Source: Lysobacterales bacterium (GTDB lineage Bacteria; Pseudomonadota; Gammaproteobacteria; Xanthomonadales; Ahniellaceae). Taken from it: a DNA stretch of 64,000 nt. Below the pieces are notes generated by a model, which saw nothing but the letters and a program-made list of their open reading frames with translations, was not told the origin of the DNA and made no database searches. The translations under genes were made by a program, and so were the position numbers. The DNA lies in contig JADJCM010000001.1 of the NCBI GenBank assembly GCA_016703225.1, positions 1,860,001 through 1,924,000 on the forward strand, written 5' to 3'. Shown here piece after piece: positions 62,141 to 64,000 of the stretch. Each line of letters opens with the position of its first letter. The stretch's first letter is position 1.

Positions 62141-62803
62141 TCAGCGCGCGCCGGCGCCGACCAGACCGCGGCGAGTGGCTTCGAGCGTGGCCTCGGCGCG
62201 CGAGTTGATCTGCAGCTTGCGGTAGATGTCCTTGACGTAGCCGGCGACGGTGTGGCGCGTCAGTTGCAACGCGCCCGCGGTGTCGGCGACGGTCAGGCCC
62301 TTGGCGATCAGGCGCAGCACGTCGCGTTCGCGCGCGGTCAGCGGGTCGGCTTCCACGGCGGGTGCCGGCGTGGTCGCGGCGGGCTGGAAGTGGCGCAGCA
62401 GGCGGCGTGCGATCGAGGGCGACAACGGCGGCTGGCCGGCGACGATGCCGCCGAGCAATTCGGCGATGGTCTCGATCGTCGCATCCTTGAGCAGGTAGCC
62501 GTGTGCGCCTGCGCGCAGCGCCGGGAACAGGTGCGCGTCGTCGTCAAACACGGTGCTGACCACGACCTGCACCTGCGGCGCCTCGCGCGCCAGCCGCTCG
62601 ATCAGCTCCAGCCCGGAACCATCGGGCAGTCCGAGATCGCACAGCACCAGCGGCGGCGGCGAAGCCAGCGCCGCGTGGCCGCTGGCGACGCTGTCGGCGA
62701 AGCGCACGTCGATGCCGGGAAACGCCAGCGCCAGCGCAAGTGCCAGCCAGTCGCGGCAATGGTCGAGGTCGTCGATGACCAGCGCCGAGGCAAACGCGCT
62801 CAT
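62141..62803 (-). CDS. NarL/FixJ-type response regulator
   Basis: This 220-residue regulator has a receiver domain with acidic pair D11-D12, phosphorylation site D56 in LVLCDLGLPDGSG, and lysine in GYLLKDA. A LuxR-type HTH follows (LTARERDVLRLIAKGLTVAD, TRHTVAGYVKDIYRKLQINS). It binds DNA as a dimer when phosphorylated by the kinase encoded just upstream, whose stop overlaps this start by three bases. Targets are unknown. Part of the gene is copied at 57648-57714. Confidence 0.92.
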   Translation of the reverse strand: MSAFASALVIDDLDHCRDWLALALALAFPGIDVRFADSVASGHAALASPPPLVLCDLGLPDGSGLELIERLAREAPQVQVVVSTVFDDDAHLFPALRAGAHGYLLKDATIETIAELLGGIVAGQPPLSPSIARRLLRHFQPAATTPAPAVEADPLTARERDVLRLIAKGLTVADTAGALQLTRHTVAGYVKDIYRKLQINSRAEATLEATRRGLVGAGAR

Positions 62804-63504
62804 GGCGACACCGCCGCGGCTTCGTTCAAGGCCACGCTCAGGATCACCTTGGTGCCATGCCCGGTGGCGTCGCGCCAGGTGACGTTGCCATCCAGTTCGC
62901 GTGCGCGATCGCGCATGTTTTGCGTGCCGCGACCGCGGCTGACGGCGCCGTCCCGGCCGATGCCGTCGTCGCTGAGTTCGAGCGTGAGCCGCTCCGGCGT
63001 CGCGTCGACGCGCACGCGCAGGCGCGTCGCGCCGGCGTGGCGGATGGCGTTGCTGATCGCCTCGCGCACGATGCGAAACAGATGCAGCGCCTGATGCTGG
63101 TTCAGCGCCGGGTCGGCGATGTCGTCGTCTTGCTGCCAGTCAAGTTGCAGGTTCACCGCCGCGAGCCGTTGCGTGGCTTCGGCGCGGATGTCGGCGAGCA
63201 CGTCGCCGAGCGTGCCCGGCTCGCCGCGCGAGCGCGTGACCACGTCGCGCAGGTCCTGCAGCACCGCACGCGCCAGATCGGCCTGGCGCGCGTCGCTGGC
63301 GGTGTGGATCAGCTGCAGCAGCTTGGCGCCGAGATCGTCATGCAAGTCGGCGTAGATGCGCTCGCGCTCGGCGGCGAGCGCGGCCGCATGGTCGATGCCT
63401 GGAACTTGCGCGGGTCGGGGGCTTCGGCGCGACCACGCGAACGCGAATGCGCCCAGGAGTGCGAATCCGGCCAGGAGTGCGAGCAGGGCAAGGGTCAGGG
63501 TCAT
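62800..63504 (-). CDS. Short membrane histidine kinase (HisKA_3)
   Basis: This 234-residue sensor kinase has one transmembrane helix (MTLTLALLALLAGFALLGAF), then almost at once the dimerisation/phospho-acceptor helix with H55 in IYADLHDDLGAKLL. The ATP-binding domain has EAISNAIRHAGATRLRVRV, LSDDGIGRDG and GTQNMRDRARELDG. There is no separate sensor domain, so it may sense through the membrane or a partner protein. It is the mate of the regulator downstream. An upstream start would add sequence without family features. Confidence 0.9.
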   Translation of the reverse strand: MTLTLALLALLAGFALLGAFAFAWSRRSPRPAQVPGIDHAAALAAERERIYADLHDDLGAKLLQLIHTASDARQADLARAVLQDLRDVVTRSRGEPGTLGDVLADIRAEATQRLAAVNLQLDWQQDDDIADPALNQHQALHLFRIVREAISNAIRHAGATRLRVRVDATPERLTLELSDDGIGRDGAVSRGRGTQNMRDRARELDGNVTWRDATGHGTKVILSVALNEAAAVSP

Positions 63505-63548
63505 CCGCCGATCTTGCCGCAGTGGCGGTTGGCTTGCATCGTGCGCTC

Positions 63549-64000
63549 CTACTCGAAACCATCTCGGAACATCTGCGCCCCCGAGCATTCCTCGATCTGG
63601 CGCGGGCTGAACAGCACGTTGAAGCGCGCGCCGTCGGGCATTGCGCCGACGCTGTAGATGCCCCAGCGCAGGTAGACCGGGAAGAACGCGACATCGAACT
63701 CGCGGTCGCCGAACACCGAGGTCACCTGGATGCGCGCGCAGGGCTTGCCGTCGAGCAGCGGGTGCGACAGCAAGGTGACCGTGCCGCCGAGGATATTTCC
63801 GGACTCGGCGACATGGTGGAACGCGCTTGGGCTCGGCGGTTGCGCATAGACGTTGAAGGCGGCGTTCAGCGGCAGCGAGAAGCCGCTGACATTGGCGATG
63901 CGCCATAGGTTGTCGCCGTAGTACTGCAAGGTGACGATCGAGTTGTTGTAGACGCCGGTGGAAGCCGGCGGATCCTGCGGATTCCAGTTCTGGGTAACGA
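63549..64000 (-). CDS. Secreted protein with DGFE tail, partial (N-terminus outside window)
   Basis: The last 150 residues are visible. They are beta-rich (NSIVTLQYYGDNLWRIANVS, GNILGGTVTLLSHPL, ARIQVTSVFGDREFDVAFFP), with VLFSPRQIEECSGAQMFRDGFE-type ending closing on the shared motif. No family was recognised. It lies 44 bases upstream of the kinase gene on the same strand, so it may be read with the two-component pair. The frame is open to the right edge. Confidence 0.7.
   Translation of the reverse strand, partial: VTQNWNPQDPPASTGVYNNSIVTLQYYGDNLWRIANVSGFSLPLNAAFNVYAQPPSPSAFHHVAESGNILGGTVTLLSHPLLDGKPCARIQVTSVFGDREFDVAFFPVYLRWGIYSVGAMPDGARFNVLFSPRQIEECSGAQMFRDGFE

Noticed and set aside
1..64000. 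tRNA, rRNA or riboswitch genes
   Set aside because: I looked for tRNA-like cloverleaf ends and common riboswitch cores while reading intergenic parts and saw none; a covariance-model search would be needed for certainty.

Overview
The window is high-GC chromosomal DNA from a Gammaproteobacterium, most likely of the Xanthomonadales (Lysobacteraceae/Rhodanobacteraceae type). The evidence is the radC-coaBC-dut-algC block with a membrane-extended AlgC, an E3 dehydrogenase carrying its own lipoyl domain, a bioFHC-type biotin operon, a large TonB-dependent receptor, short palindromic REP-like repeats, and secreted proteins ending in a DGFE-type tail. No rRNA, tRNA or CRISPR array was seen.

Layout. 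1-1741: an ABC-2 exporter (ATPase plus partial permease). 1894-7772: a TerY-type phosphorylation module (vWA protein, PP2C phosphatase, two kinases with helix-hairpin-helix tails, and a broken kinase tail between them). 7773-15893: housekeeping genes (GNAT, ohr, aceF, lpdA, a GCS2-type ligase with a class I amidotransferase, a hicBA toxin-antitoxin pair between exact 43-nt direct repeats, ubiA). 16041-18905: a TonB-dependent receptor with a strong terminator. 19197-34893: a polymorphic-toxin island. It holds one Sec-exported RHS gene with a frameshifted junction, its immunity gene, an IS1634-type element with an IS4-type element inserted in it, rhs-core scraps, two orphan RHS tips with new C-terminal domains, four or five immunity-like genes, and repeated fragments of comF and of a PIN toxin-antitoxin pair at the unit borders. 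35131-40226: comF and the biotin operon bioB-bioF-ACT-bioH-bioC. 40284-47727: an antiporter, an HD protein, radC, coaBC, dut and algC. 47891-51752: an M16 peptidase, a small lipoprotein and an SDR. 51850-64000: a cluster of secreted proteins, an IS630 insertion, and a NarL/FixJ-type two-component pair.

How the genes work together. The vWA-PP2C-kinase genes overlap and form one reversible-phosphorylation module. Its kinase was duplicated: the catalytic halves are almost identical while the tails have diverged. The RHS island has the look of a recombination-driven toxin-tip store, in which repeated core ends let new C-terminal toxins replace the one on the full-length gene, each tip followed by an overlapping immunity gene. 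AceF and LpdA are E2 and E3 of pyruvate dehydrogenase, and both carry unrelated dispersed repeats inside their flexible linkers. The secreted proteins at the right end have different folds, but five of them share the C-terminal pattern [LM]F[RV][DH][GAS]FE. This tail is the most promising uncharacterised signal in the window.
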